Of a DNA stretch of 64,000 bases, positions 28,966 to 37,666 are shown in pieces (within the stretch, counting starts at the first letter, position 1; every line of letters begins with the position of its first letter). The notes beneath the pieces were generated by a model. That model did not search any database and was not told the DNA's origin. It saw only the letters and a list, made by a program, of their open reading frames with translations. Source of the DNA: Rhodothermales bacterium (GTDB lineage: Bacteria > Bacteroidota > Rhodothermia > Rhodothermales > JAHQVL01); assembly GCA_041391505.1 (NCBI GenBank), contig JAWKNW010000029.1:4492-68491 (forward strand), given 5' to 3'. A program made the position numbers and the translations under genes.

Positions 28966-30150
28966 TCAGTTCACGCGGCCCCGCGCATCCACCCGAATCT
29001 CCTCCAGCACCTCATCGCCCTCGACCAGGTAGACCGTGTCGAAGTTGTTCATCACGACGCACGCGTGGTTCGGCACGATGCGCACCAACGCCCCGATGTC
29101 CAGCGTGGCGCCGCCCGGGACGCGCACCCAGCCGTGCTCCTCGGAGAGGCCGACGAGTTGGGCGTGCGGCAGCCGCTGCATGGTGCGGGCGTTGTAGAGG
29201 AGGATGCCGTGGCCCTGGGTGTTGTAGCCCGTATCCGAGGTGAAGACCTTCTTTCCGGCATCGAGGAACAGCCGGTCGGCGCCCGTTTTGTCGCGATGCC
29301 GGCTGATGACGGTGGCCTGCACCGTCAGCGCGCACTCCGGGAGATTGGCCACGCCGAGCGCCACCTGGATGGCATCGTTGAAGACGTAGTTTCCGGGGCG
29401 GATTTCGGTGACCGTAAAGCCCTGATCGACCCGGTTCTCGAAAAACCGCATGGTCGGCGTCGACCCGATGCTGATCTCGAATCGGTCGGGCCCGGCATCC
29501 TCGGCATTCGGGCGGATGAGCCCGAGCAGATGGAGCCGGCCGGCGAAATCGAGCATGCGGTCCCGCTCCTCGGCGCTGACGCGGCGCAGCGCGTCTTCCG
29601 CGGTCTCCGTAATCTTGGGGCCGTGGTAGGCGTGGCCGGCGTGCGTCAGAATGCCCCGGAGCTGGAGTCCAGGCAGGCTGTTGACGTGTTGCGCGAACTG
29701 GACGGCCCGCGGATGATCCCACGGCACGCCGCATCGGCCATAGCCGCAATCGACTTCGATGAGCACTTCGGCCTCGCGGCCGTGCCTTGCGAAAAAGGCC
29801 GACGCCGCCTGGGCGCCTTCGTCGGTATCCACGCAGAAAGAGATGCGGGCGCGTTCCATCAACACCAGAAGCCGCGCGAAGTCGCGGTCGCTGACGGGGG
29901 TGTAGGCCAGACGGATGTCGTCGAAGCCGGCTTCCGCGAACACCTCCGCCTCGCCGACCTTCGCCACCGTAATGCCCCGGGCGCCGAGATCGCGCTGACG
30001 CCGCGCGAGGCGGATCGATTTGTGCGTTTTCGTGTGGGGACGCAGGGCGACCTGCTGCGTTCTCGCCCGCGCCTGCATGCGGCGCAGGTTGGCATCGAGT
30101 CGACGATCCTCGATCAGTATCGCCGGAGAGGGCAGGTCCTCGAGTTGCAT
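28966..30150 (-). CDS. D-threonine aldolase / D-serine dehydratase-like PLP enzyme
   Basis: 394 residues. Fold-type III alanine-racemase barrel at the N-terminus with the PLP lysine in RPHTKTHKS (Lys41), GYGRCGV and a C-terminal beta domain ending in VPNHACVVMN, whose His and Cys bind zinc in D-serine dehydratase and D-threonine aldolase. Cleaves or dehydrates beta-hydroxy D-amino acids; exact substrate uncertain. Ends next to ftsK (convergent) and starts 17 bp after the end of atpC. Confidence 0.85.
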   Translation of the reverse strand: MQLEDLPSPAILIEDRRLDANLRRMQARARTQQVALRPHTKTHKSIRLARRQRDLGARGITVAKVGEAEVFAEAGFDDIRLAYTPVSDRDFARLLVLMERARISFCVDTDEGAQAASAFFARHGREAEVLIEVDCGYGRCGVPWDHPRAVQFAQHVNSLPGLQLRGILTHAGHAYHGPKITETAEDALRRVSAEERDRMLDFAGRLHLLGLIRPNAEDAGPDRFEISIGSTPTMRFFENRVDQGFTVTEIRPGNYVFNDAIQVALGVANLPECALTVQATVISRHRDKTGADRLFLDAGKKVFTSDTGYNTQGHGILLYNARTMQRLPHAQLVGLSEEHGWVRVPGGATLDIGALVRIVPNHACVVMNNFDTVYLVEGDEVLEEIRVDARGRVN

Positions 30151-30166
30151 GGGCGTGGGGGAGGAA

Positions 30167-30586
30167 TCAGGTGCGGCGTTGCGTGCCCACCTGGGCCATA
30201 CTCACCCGCAGACGCGCCCGTTCGAGCGCGCGCTTGGCGCGTTCCTTGTCAGCCTCGTTGCCCGTGGACAGCCGGGCCAGCGCGCGCGCCTCGGAAGCCT
30301 TCGCGCGCTCGACGTCGATCGCCGACGCCGGCTCCGCCGTCTCGGCGAGGATCGTCACCGTGTTGTTGAGCACCTCGACGAATCCGCCCGTCGTGGCGAA
30401 AGCGATGCGTTCTCCCGCCGGCGTGGTCACATACAGCGGACCGATATCGATCGCCGCGATCATCGGAGCGTGGTTGTGGAGCACCTCGAACGTGCCGGCC
30501 ACACCCGGCGCCCGCACCCGCTCCGCCTCGCCGCGGTACACGCTGCCGCTGGGAGAGACGATATCTACGTAGAAAGTACCTGGCAT
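30167..30586 (-). CDS. atpC: ATP synthase F1 epsilon subunit
   Basis: 139 residues from ATG 30586; a frame to 30622 adds residues translated from the intergenic repeat. N-terminal beta sandwich (FYVDIVSPSGSVYRGEAERV, GTFEVLHNHAPMIAAI, FATTGGFVEVLNNTVTILAE) and C-terminal helical hairpin (ERAKASEARALARL). The central-stalk subunit couples rotation to catalysis and inhibits hydrolysis. Downstream of atpD, separated by a 93-bp gap filled by an inverted repeat. Confidence 0.93.
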   Translation of the reverse strand: MPGTFYVDIVSPSGSVYRGEAERVRAPGVAGTFEVLHNHAPMIAAIDIGPLYVTTPAGERIAFATTGGFVEVLNNTVTILAETAEPASAIDVERAKASEARALARLSTGNEADKERAKRALERARLRVSMAQVGTQRRT

Positions 30587-30602
30587 GGAAAGTCGGTTTA
30601 AT

Positions 30603-30669
30603 GTTCGAGGTTCAGGGCTCAAGGTGAGCTACGCGCCCTTCCTTGAGCCTTGAACCCAACACCTTGAAC
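30603..30669. repeat. GGTTCAAGG inverted-repeat element between atpD and atpC
   Basis: Left arm GTTCGAGGTTCAGGGCTCAAGG-like words, right arm CCTTGAGCC, CTTGAACCC, CCTTGAAC. GGCTCAAGG (30616-30624) and CCTTGAGCC (30641-30649) are perfect complements across 16 nt. In the transcript it forms an intercistronic hairpin that could set the atpD:atpC ratio. Confidence 0.75.
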
Positions 30670-30678
30670 GCGAAGGCG

Positions 30679-32178
30679 TCAGCCTTCCGCAAGCATCTTC
30701 TCGCCGGCGGCGATGACTTCTTCGATCACGCCCTTGTACGCAAAGGCGCCTTCGGGGTAGTGGTCGAGTTCGCCGTTGAGGATCATCTTGAAGCCGCGGA
30801 TGGTGTCGTCGATCTTGACGTACTTGCCCTCGAAGCCCGTGAACTGCTGGGCGACAAAGAACGGCTGCGACATGTAGCGCTGGGCGCGGCGCGCGCGGCC
30901 GACGACCAGCTTGTCGTCGTCGCTCAGTTCGTCCATGCCGAGGATGGCGATGATGTCCTGCAGTTCCTTGTAGCGCTGGAGGAGCTGTTTCACTTCCTGC
31001 GCCGTGTTGTAGTGATCGTCGCCGATGACGCGCGGGTCGAGGATGCGGCTCGTGGAGTCCAGCGGGTCGATGGCCGGGTAGATGCCCAGCGACGAGATCT
31101 GGCGCGAGAGCACCGTCGTGGCGTCGAGGTGGGCGAAGGTGGTCGCCGGCGCGGGGTCCGTGAGGTCGTCCGCCGGTACGTAGACGGCCTGCACCGAGGT
31201 GATGGAGCCGGTCTTGGTCGAGGTGATGCGTTCCTGCATCTGGCCCATCTCCGTGGCGAGCGTCGGCTGATAGCCCACGGCGCTCGGCATGCGGCCGAGG
31301 AGGGCGGACACTTCGGAGCCGGCCTGCGTGAACCGGAAGATGTTGTCGATGAAGAAGAGCACGTCGCGGCCGCCGAGGTCGCGGAAGTATTCGGCGATCG
31401 TCAGCCCCGAGAGGGCCACGCGGGCGCGGGCCCCGGGGGGTTCGTTCATCTGGCCGAACACGAGGGCGAGGCTGCTCTTTTTCGTCGCTTCGAGGTCGAC
31501 CTTCGAGAGATCCCACTCGCCCTTCTCCATGGCATGGATGAAGTCGTCGCCATAATCCACCACGCGGCTTTCGAGCATTTCGCGGAGGAGGTCGTTGCCT
31601 TCACGGGTACGCTCGCCCACGCCGGCGAACACCGACAGACCGTCGTGCGCCTTGGCGATGTTGTTGATGAGCTCCATGATGAGCACCGTCTTGCCCACGC
31701 CGGCGCCCCCGAAGAGGCCGATCTTGCCGCCGCGCGCATACGGTTCGAGGAGGTCCACCACCTTGATGCCCGTCTCCAGCATCTCGGTCGACGCCGCGAG
31801 CTGGTCGAACGGCGGCGGCTCCTGATGGATGGGGCGGTTCGTCTTCACCTTCGGCTGCGGAAGCCCGTCGATGGCCTGGCCGACGACATTGAACAGCCGG
31901 CCGCGGATCTCGTCGCCCGTCGGCATCGCGATCGGCTGACCGCTGTTATTCACCGTCGTGCCGCGCGTGAGGCCGTCGGTGGAGTCCATCGCGATCGTAC
32001 GGACGCGGTTCTCGCCGAGGTGCTGCTGCACCTCGAGCACGAGCGTGCCGGCTTCGCCGCGATCGATCGTCAGGGCGTCCAGAATGTCGGGAACGGCACT
32101 GGCCGGAAATTCGACGTCAACAACGGGACCGATGATCTGGACGATGCGCCCCGGGGTCAAGGTTGCGGTAGCTTCCAT
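30679..32178 (-). CDS. atpD: ATP synthase F1 beta subunit
   Basis: 499 residues. Catalytic subunit of the F1 hexamer. Walker A GGAGVGKT, the VGERTREGNDL segment, Walker B region DVLFFIDNIFRFTQAGSEVSALLGR and PSAVGYQPTLATEMG are all as expected. Only atpD and atpC are here; the remaining F-type subunits must be elsewhere, which fits Bacteroidota/Rhodothermota. Transcribed leftward. Confidence 0.97.
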   Translation of the reverse strand: MEATATLTPGRIVQIIGPVVDVEFPASAVPDILDALTIDRGEAGTLVLEVQQHLGENRVRTIAMDSTDGLTRGTTVNNSGQPIAMPTGDEIRGRLFNVVGQAIDGLPQPKVKTNRPIHQEPPPFDQLAASTEMLETGIKVVDLLEPYARGGKIGLFGGAGVGKTVLIMELINNIAKAHDGLSVFAGVGERTREGNDLLREMLESRVVDYGDDFIHAMEKGEWDLSKVDLEATKKSSLALVFGQMNEPPGARARVALSGLTIAEYFRDLGGRDVLFFIDNIFRFTQAGSEVSALLGRMPSAVGYQPTLATEMGQMQERITSTKTGSITSVQAVYVPADDLTDPAPATTFAHLDATTVLSRQISSLGIYPAIDPLDSTSRILDPRVIGDDHYNTAQEVKQLLQRYKELQDIIAILGMDELSDDDKLVVGRARRAQRYMSQPFFVAQQFTGFEGKYVKIDDTIRGFKMILNGELDHYPEGAFAYKGVIEEVIAAGEKMLAEG

Positions 32179-32454
32179 CAGGAATAAAATCTTCTATGAC
32201 TGCGTCGGCGCACGGACTGCAGGGATCGGCAAGAGCGGGGAGCGGAGACTCCGGATACGATGCAGGGGGCGACTACCAAGCGGCTGCAAAAAAAGCGGTT
32301 TCGCCGTGATCGACCTGCTTCCTCGCTCGACGTGCGGACGGTCAGTTCGTATGAATAAAGATGAATAAAGAGCACGAAAAAACGTTGCGTTTCCTCCTAC
32401 TCGTTCCGTCCGAATAGGATCTCTCTGTTTTGGGGAAATTTTTTAGAAGCCGAA
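32179..32454. other. Intergenic leader region upstream of atpD
   Basis: No gene is visible. This is the promoter and 5' leader side of atpD on the minus strand, AT-richer than its surroundings near 32340-32460. I see no confident promoter box or riboswitch. Confidence 0.5.
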
Positions 32455-32501
32455 ACAAAAACAGCGCGGGCCGCACCGGAGAGGATGGGGTGCGGCCCGC
32501 G
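32455..32501 (-). terminator. Rho-independent terminator of the cohesin-like T9SS gene
   Basis: A perfect 13-bp stem CGCGGGCCGCACC (32465-32477) / GGTGCGGCCCGCG (32489-32501) with an 11-nt loop; on the minus strand a TGTTTTTGTTT tract follows. It is about 115 bp beyond the stop of the gene ending at 32616. The intervening 32502-32615 holds no gene. Confidence 0.88.
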
Positions 32502-32615
32502 TCGTTTGCCTGGTCAGGGTCTAGATATGCTTCGGGGGGAGGTGCTATTCGCGAGTCGCGAGGCGACTCAAAGTCAAGGTTACCGTCGGCTTCGCCGTTC
32601 GCTGCAATCCGGCCT

Positions 32616-33956
32616 CTATTTCATCAGCACCATGCGGCGCGTCTCCGACGCGGCGCCGGCTTCGATGCGGTAGAAATACACACCGCTGGGGAGGTCGCCG
32701 GCGTCGAACGTGACGGTGTGGGTACCGGCCGCGCGGGTGGCGTCGACGAGGGTGCGGACTTCCCGGCCCAGCAGGTCGTACACCGCGAGCCGGACGGGGG
32801 CGGCGTCGTTCAGCGCAAACTGGATGCGGGTGGAGGGATTAAACGGGTTCGGGTAATTCTGCGACAGATGGAACGTCGCCGGCTGCGTATCGGTGACGTC
32901 GATGGCGACGCGTGCCATCGCCTGCTCGTTCAGCTGGAGCCGCGCCTCGGCCGCCGCGAGATCGGGCTGGCCGGCGAAGCGGAGCGTCAGCAGCGTATCG
33001 GCCGCGAGCGTACCGGGGGAGGCCAGCGACAGGGCCAGATCGGCCTCGCTCGCCCGGTAGGCCGCCGCCCAGCCACGGCCCGAGCGTTCATCGACGCCGC
33101 GCAGCACCGCGCCGGCGAAGTGGACATCGAGTTCGAGCGCGCGGACCGCCCGGTTCGCGGTCGCCGCGATCAGGTCGACGCGGGTCTCACCATCCCGTAC
33201 GTACGGCCGGCCCCAGCGGAGCGCCAGCTCCGGCGTCTCGCCGCCCTGCTTGGCGACGCAGTCGTTCGCCGCGGGAAAACAGGTCACCGCGCCGGCGACA
33301 TGCTGGAGCACCAGCGCCGCGTCGTACGCAGATACCGAGCCGTTCGCCGACACGTCCGCCGCCTCGAGGCCCGCGCCGGAGAGCACGTTGATCTCCGAGG
33401 CATGCTGGAGGATCTGGGCCGCGTCGAAGGCCGTCACCTCGCCATTCTGGGAGGCATCGCCAAAGAGGATCGGGCGGATGGTGACGTTGACCGTCGCGCC
33501 GGTAGCGACGGGATCGCCCTCGTTCAGCATGATGCTTCCGAAGGCCACCGCCGCCGTGCCGGAGGTAGCGCCCGCCTTGAAGTGCACGTGGGCGAGCGTC
33601 CCGGCGCCGACGATGGCTTTGACGCCGGCGGCCACGATCGAAAGGGTCCCGGGCGTGTCGTTGTTATAGACGAGGGTCATGCCGGCCGCGTCGGGGCCGC
33701 TGAGGGTGCCGTCCAGCGAGACGCTCTGCGCGGTGAGCTTGGCGGTGTCGTAGGTGAGGACGACGTTGTAGGCGGTGACGTTGAGGCCGGTGAGATCGCT
33801 GGTGGTCAGACTCAATGCGAAGGTCTGTTCCGGACTTACCGTCGCTTCTGAGAGCGCCAGCGTGGCCTGCTGCGCCTGCGCCGGCAGGACCGCCGACGCC
33901 GTCAGGAGAAGCAGGGCGAGAGCGCCCATCGAGGTACGCCGCGAAATCCGTGTCAT
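32616..33956 (-). CDS. Secreted T9SS protein with cohesin-like and dockerin-like modules
   Basis: 446 residues. Signal peptide ending AQAQQ; residues about 28-160 resemble a cohesin domain (VVLTYDTAKLTAQSV, LAHVHFKAGATSGTAAV); about 165-215 hold two dockerin-like Ca-loops, GDASQNGEVTAFDAAQIL and ADVSANGSVSAYDAALVL; a second cohesin-like beta region follows; the end is a T9SS type A domain (NYPNPFNPSTRIQF, YDLLGREVRTL, SGVYFYRIEAG). It could self-assemble or recruit partners at the surface; this is inferred from the modules only. Confidence 0.8.
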   Translation of the reverse strand: MTRISRRTSMGALALLLLTASAVLPAQAQQATLALSEATVSPEQTFALSLTTSDLTGLNVTAYNVVLTYDTAKLTAQSVSLDGTLSGPDAAGMTLVYNNDTPGTLSIVAAGVKAIVGAGTLAHVHFKAGATSGTAAVAFGSIMLNEGDPVATGATVNVTIRPILFGDASQNGEVTAFDAAQILQHASEINVLSGAGLEAADVSANGSVSAYDAALVLQHVAGAVTCFPAANDCVAKQGGETPELALRWGRPYVRDGETRVDLIAATANRAVRALELDVHFAGAVLRGVDERSGRGWAAAYRASEADLALSLASPGTLAADTLLTLRFAGQPDLAAAEARLQLNEQAMARVAIDVTDTQPATFHLSQNYPNPFNPSTRIQFALNDAAPVRLAVYDLLGREVRTLVDATRAAGTHTVTFDAGDLPSGVYFYRIEAGAASETRRMVLMK

Positions 33957-34420
33957 ACAACACTCGGATGGTTCTGAAAACGAAAGCCGGTAGCGGTCGG
34001 GGACCTGCGCGGGTCGAATCTATGGGTGGAGACCCGTCGCCTACCGGGGGGCTGGTGTGAGACGGTGGAAGGCGAGAAGCAGACCAATCTCGGCGTCCCG
34101 TTTCCCGGTTCGTAATGCCAAACGTCGTTTCTACCTGAAATTCGCGGCTTAAGCGCGCAGAATCGCGACCGATCCGTTTCCGCCGGCGTCGACCGAATCC
34201 GTGCCGGCCGCCCCGCAACGGGCGCTATTCGAAACGCGGCGTAACCAAACGTAATCGCTCGGCGGGTGGAGGCATTCGCGCCGGGGGCGTATTTTACGGG
34301 CATCCCGACGGGCTCCCGGAGTTACCGGGGTCGAGGAGCGACCTCTCTGCTCGTCGGGTTGCGCTGCGCTGGCCCGTCTTGCGGGACCTTTGCGTCGTAA
34401 GCGACCCCATCCGATCTGCC
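33957..34420. other. Long intergenic region with structured-leader candidate
   Basis: No gene is visible in this 464-bp divergent gap. Read on the minus strand, 34120 down to 34024 contains GAAACGGGACGC and, about 50 nt later, CCGGTAGGCGACGGGTC, which recall the two halves of the cyclic-di-GMP-I riboswitch, but the conserved AAAGCC and GCAAACC parts are not evident. On the plus strand it is the leader of the metalloprotease gene. Confidence 0.35.
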
Positions 34421-36952
34421 ATGTCGATACATCCTGCCCGTTTTCTGCTTTTCGTGCTGCTCCTCCTTCCCGCCGCGTCATCGGCGCAGGACCTGCCCAC
34501 CATCGAGGCCAAGACGGAGGGCATGACCCGCCAGGCCGGCTTCCTCCCGCTCTACTGGGATGCGACGAAGGGTGAGTTGTGGATGGAGATCGGGGTGTGG
34601 GATACCGATCTGCTGTATGTCCCGTCCCTGCCGGCCGGCCTGGGGTCGAACGATGTCGGGCTGGACCGCGGCCTGATGGGCGGCGAACAGGTCGTCCGGT
34701 TCAAACGCGTCGGCCCGAAGGTGCTGATGGAAGCGCCCAACCTCCAGTTCCGGGCGCTGACCGAAAACGCCGCCGAGCGCGCGGCCGTGGCGGACGCCTT
34801 CGCATCCAGTATCGGCTGGGGCTTCACCGTCGCCGCCCAGACCGGTGACCGGGCGCTGGTGGACATCACCCCGTTCGTGCTCCGCGACGCGATGGGCGTC
34901 GTCCGGTCCCTCAACGGCATGCAGCAGGGGAGCTTCCGCCTCGAAGGCTCGCGCAGCGCCGTCTATCTCGAACGAACGAAAGCCTTCCCGGACAACACCG
35001 AACTGGAAGCCCAGCTGACCTTCCTGTCCGACAACCCAGGCAGGTACGTCCGCGCCGTCGCGTCGGACCCGTACGCCGTAACCCTCCGCATGCGGCAGTC
35101 GTTTGTCCGTCTCCCCGAACTCGGCAGCTACACGCCGCGCCCGTACGATCCGCGATCCGGGAGCTACGGCATCGAGTTCGTCGACTACGCCACGCCCGTC
35201 AGCGAGCCCAAGGAGGTGCGTTACCTCGCGCGGCACCGCCTCGTCAAGGCCGACCCGAACGCGGCGGTCAGCGATCCCGTCGAACCGATCGTGTATTACC
35301 TCGACCCCGGCACCCCCGAGCCGATCCGGAGCGCCCTCCTCGACGGCGCCCGCTGGTGGGCGGACGCCTACGAGGCTGCCGGTTTCCGCAACGCCTTCCG
35401 CGTCGAGATGCTGCCCGACACCGCCGACGCGATGGACCTCCGCTACAACGTCATCCAGTGGGTCCACCGCTCGACGCGAGGCTGGAGCTACGGCCGCAGC
35501 GTGACGGACCCGCGCACGGGCGAGATCCTCAAGGGGATCGTCAGCCTCGGCTCGCTGCGCGTGCGGCAGGACTACCTGCTCGCGGCCGGCCTCCTCTCGC
35601 CCTACCGCAACGACGGCGCCGGCCTCCCGCCGGACTCGGACCCGATGCTCGCGATGGCCCTCGCCCGCCTCCGCCAGCTGTCGGCCCACGAGGTCGGGCA
35701 CACGCTGGGGCTGATGCACAATTTCGCCTCCTCGGTGAACGACCGCGCCTCGGTCATGGATTACCCCGCCCCGCTGATCCGCTTCACCGCCGACGGCGCC
35801 CTCACACTCGACGAAGCCTACGACACCGGCATCGGGGCCTGGGACAAGGTGGCGATCCGCTACAGCTACAGCCAGTTCCCCGCCGGCGTCGACGAACGCG
35901 CCGAACTGAACCGCCTCCTCGACGAGGCGTCCGACGCCGGCCTGCTCTATATCTCGGACACCGACGCCCGCCCGCAGGGAGGGGCCCATCCGGCCGCGCA
36001 TCTGTGGGATAATGGCTCCGACCCGGTCCTGACCCTCGAACACGACATGCAGGTCCGCTCCCGCGCCCTCGCGCAGTTCGGCCTCGGCAACGTCCGTGCC
36101 GGCTGGCCGCTCGCCACTCTGGAGGAGGCGCTGGTGCCGGTGTACCTCTGGCATCGTTACCAGATCGAGGCCGTGGCCAAGCTAATCGGCGGGGTCGACT
36201 ACACCTACGCCCTCCGCGGCGACACGCAGGCGCTGCCCGAGGCCATCCCCGGCGCCCGGCAGAAAGAGGCGCTGGACGCCCTGCTGAAAACCGTCACGCC
36301 GGCGGCCCTGCGACTACCCCAGAACCTGCGCACCCAGCTTCCGCCGCGGCCGCCCGGCTACGCCCCGCATCCCGAGCTGTTCGACGGACACACCGGGCTC
36401 ACGTTCGATCCCTACGCGCCGGCGGAAGCCGTCGCCTCCCTCACCTTCGGGATGATCCTGCGCCCCGAACGCGCCGCACGGCTCGTCAACCAGCACGACT
36501 TCGACGACGACCTGCCCGAATTCCGCGATGTCCTCACCCGCGTGTTCGACGCCATCTGGGACGTCAGCGTCGACCGCGACGACTACGACGCCGAACTCCA
36601 GCGTCTCGTACAGCAGGTATGGGTCGATCAGCTGCTCGCCCTGGCGACGAACGCCGGCACCGCGTACCCCGTCCGCGCCCGCGCGCTCCTGAACCTGCGC
36701 GAAATCCAGGTGTGGCTCGAGCAGAACCGCGGCCGGGACCCTGAAACCATCGCCCATCGCGACCTCATCTACGACGACATCCAGCGGGTCATGACGCGGA
36801 AATACGAGGAGATGGAAAATCGGACCGAACTCGACACGCCCCCCGGCTCACCGATCGGACAGGAGGATAGGGGATTCGTTTCGCGCCAGCGCCGGCGCGC
36901 CGCCCGGCTCGAAGCCTGGCTGCCGGACGAGGCGTGGTGCGGGGTGGAATGA
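34421..36952 (+). CDS. Secreted zinc metalloprotease (DUF5117/DUF4953 type)
   Basis: 843 residues from ATG 34421 with a signal peptide (LLFVLLLLPAASSAQ). Extended zinc motif HEVGHTLGLMH (His423, Glu424, His427, His433) as in metzincins; upstream domain with IGVWDTDLLYVPSLPAGLGSNDVG and the WVHRSTRGWSYGRSVTDPRTGEI segment are characteristic of the DUF5118-DUF5117-DUF4953 architecture common in Bacteroidota. Probably periplasmic or secreted; no sorting domain at the C-terminus. Substrate unknown. Confidence 0.87.
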   Translation: MSIHPARFLLFVLLLLPAASSAQDLPTIEAKTEGMTRQAGFLPLYWDATKGELWMEIGVWDTDLLYVPSLPAGLGSNDVGLDRGLMGGEQVVRFKRVGPKVLMEAPNLQFRALTENAAERAAVADAFASSIGWGFTVAAQTGDRALVDITPFVLRDAMGVVRSLNGMQQGSFRLEGSRSAVYLERTKAFPDNTELEAQLTFLSDNPGRYVRAVASDPYAVTLRMRQSFVRLPELGSYTPRPYDPRSGSYGIEFVDYATPVSEPKEVRYLARHRLVKADPNAAVSDPVEPIVYYLDPGTPEPIRSALLDGARWWADAYEAAGFRNAFRVEMLPDTADAMDLRYNVIQWVHRSTRGWSYGRSVTDPRTGEILKGIVSLGSLRVRQDYLLAAGLLSPYRNDGAGLPPDSDPMLAMALARLRQLSAHEVGHTLGLMHNFASSVNDRASVMDYPAPLIRFTADGALTLDEAYDTGIGAWDKVAIRYSYSQFPAGVDERAELNRLLDEASDAGLLYISDTDARPQGGAHPAAHLWDNGSDPVLTLEHDMQVRSRALAQFGLGNVRAGWPLATLEEALVPVYLWHRYQIEAVAKLIGGVDYTYALRGDTQALPEAIPGARQKEALDALLKTVTPAALRLPQNLRTQLPPRPPGYAPHPELFDGHTGLTFDPYAPAEAVASLTFGMILRPERAARLVNQHDFDDDLPEFRDVLTRVFDAIWDVSVDRDDYDAELQRLVQQVWVDQLLALATNAGTAYPVRARALLNLREIQVWLEQNRGRDPETIAHRDLIYDDIQRVMTRKYEEMENRTELDTPPGSPIGQEDRGFVSRQRRRAARLEAWLPDEAWCGVE

Positions 36953-36963
36953 CCGAAAAAAGC

Positions 36964-37314
36964 TCAACCTCTCGCAAGCAAGTCCTGGACGTCTTTTCGC
37001 AGGGACGGTAGGTGGTCGACAATGATCACCCAGATTCGCTCGGGCTTGATCGTGTTATACCCGTGTGCAAGGAAATTGCGTGTGCTTATCAGCTGTTGCC
37101 ATGGTAAGCCTGCATGTTGCATGCGAAATTCTTCTGGTAGCCTTGCGGCAGCTTCTCCAATCGCGAGGAGTTGCCAGCAGACTGCCGATTGATCACGTTC
37201 GTCAGCGCAAAAGGTGGATTCCGTATGCTTGGCGCTGAATGCGTCTATCAGATCGAGCGCCCTGGCAATATCTTGCAGGCGATCTTGTGGAGTCGGTTTC
37301 ATGCTTGGAATCAA
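36964..37314 (-). CDS. HepT-like HEPN toxin (DUF86 type)
   Basis: 116 residues (or 112 from Met5 at 37302). Helical HEPN protein with the motif RNFLAHGY, i.e. Rx4HxY, typical of HepT/DUF86 ribonuclease toxins. The ATG overlaps the stop of the upstream nucleotidyltransferase by 4 bp (ATGA), so they are coupled. It resembles the classic HepT more than the one at 18452-18853. Confidence 0.87.
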   Translation of the reverse strand: MIPSMKPTPQDRLQDIARALDLIDAFSAKHTESTFCADERDQSAVCWQLLAIGEAAARLPEEFRMQHAGLPWQQLISTRNFLAHGYNTIKPERIWVIIVDHLPSLRKDVQDLLARG

Positions 37315-37634
37315 AAAATCGCTACTTCATCGGGCAGCGCGCGAGCCAGGAACTGCTTGTTTGGGTTGTCATACTCGACGACATGAACAGACAGTCCAAC
37401 GGCTTTTTCCAGCGCATCCTGGAGTTCGATGAGATCAAACAGAGAGTACTTGCCATCGTGTGGAAATTCCACCATGATATCCAGGTCGCTGTCCGGCGCA
37501 TGGTCTCCCCGGGCGCGTGAACCGATAAACCCCGCGCGGCGGATGCCGTACGCACTCAGCACAGGAAATGCCTTGGCTTTGAGTTGCTCAAGCGTCGGAT
37601 TGGCGTCCGCAGCTGTTTGAATGGGTGGCGTCAT
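37311..37634 (-). CDS. MntA-like nucleotidyltransferase antitoxin
   Basis: 107 residues. GSx10DxD is present as GSRARGDHAPDSDLD and a third acidic residue in VHVVEYD. MntA proteins neutralise the HEPN partner by adding AMP to the Tyr of its Rx4HxY motif. It overlaps the partner by 4 bp. The region just beyond it (37635 on) is the accessory hot spot with the MITE-broken gene. Confidence 0.87.
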   Translation of the reverse strand: MTPPIQTAADANPTLEQLKAKAFPVLSAYGIRRAGFIGSRARGDHAPDSDLDIMVEFPHDGKYSLFDLIELQDALEKAVGLSVHVVEYDNPNKQFLARALPDEVAIF

Positions 37635-37666
37635 GGGTTCTTCGATCCAATATGGGATATCAACGC

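Noticed and set aside
34021..34150. Cobalamin riboswitch upstream of the metalloprotease
   Set aside because: GAGAAGCAGACC resembles part of a B12 box, but the rest of the core (GCCACTG, GGGAA) is missing and no B12 gene is near.
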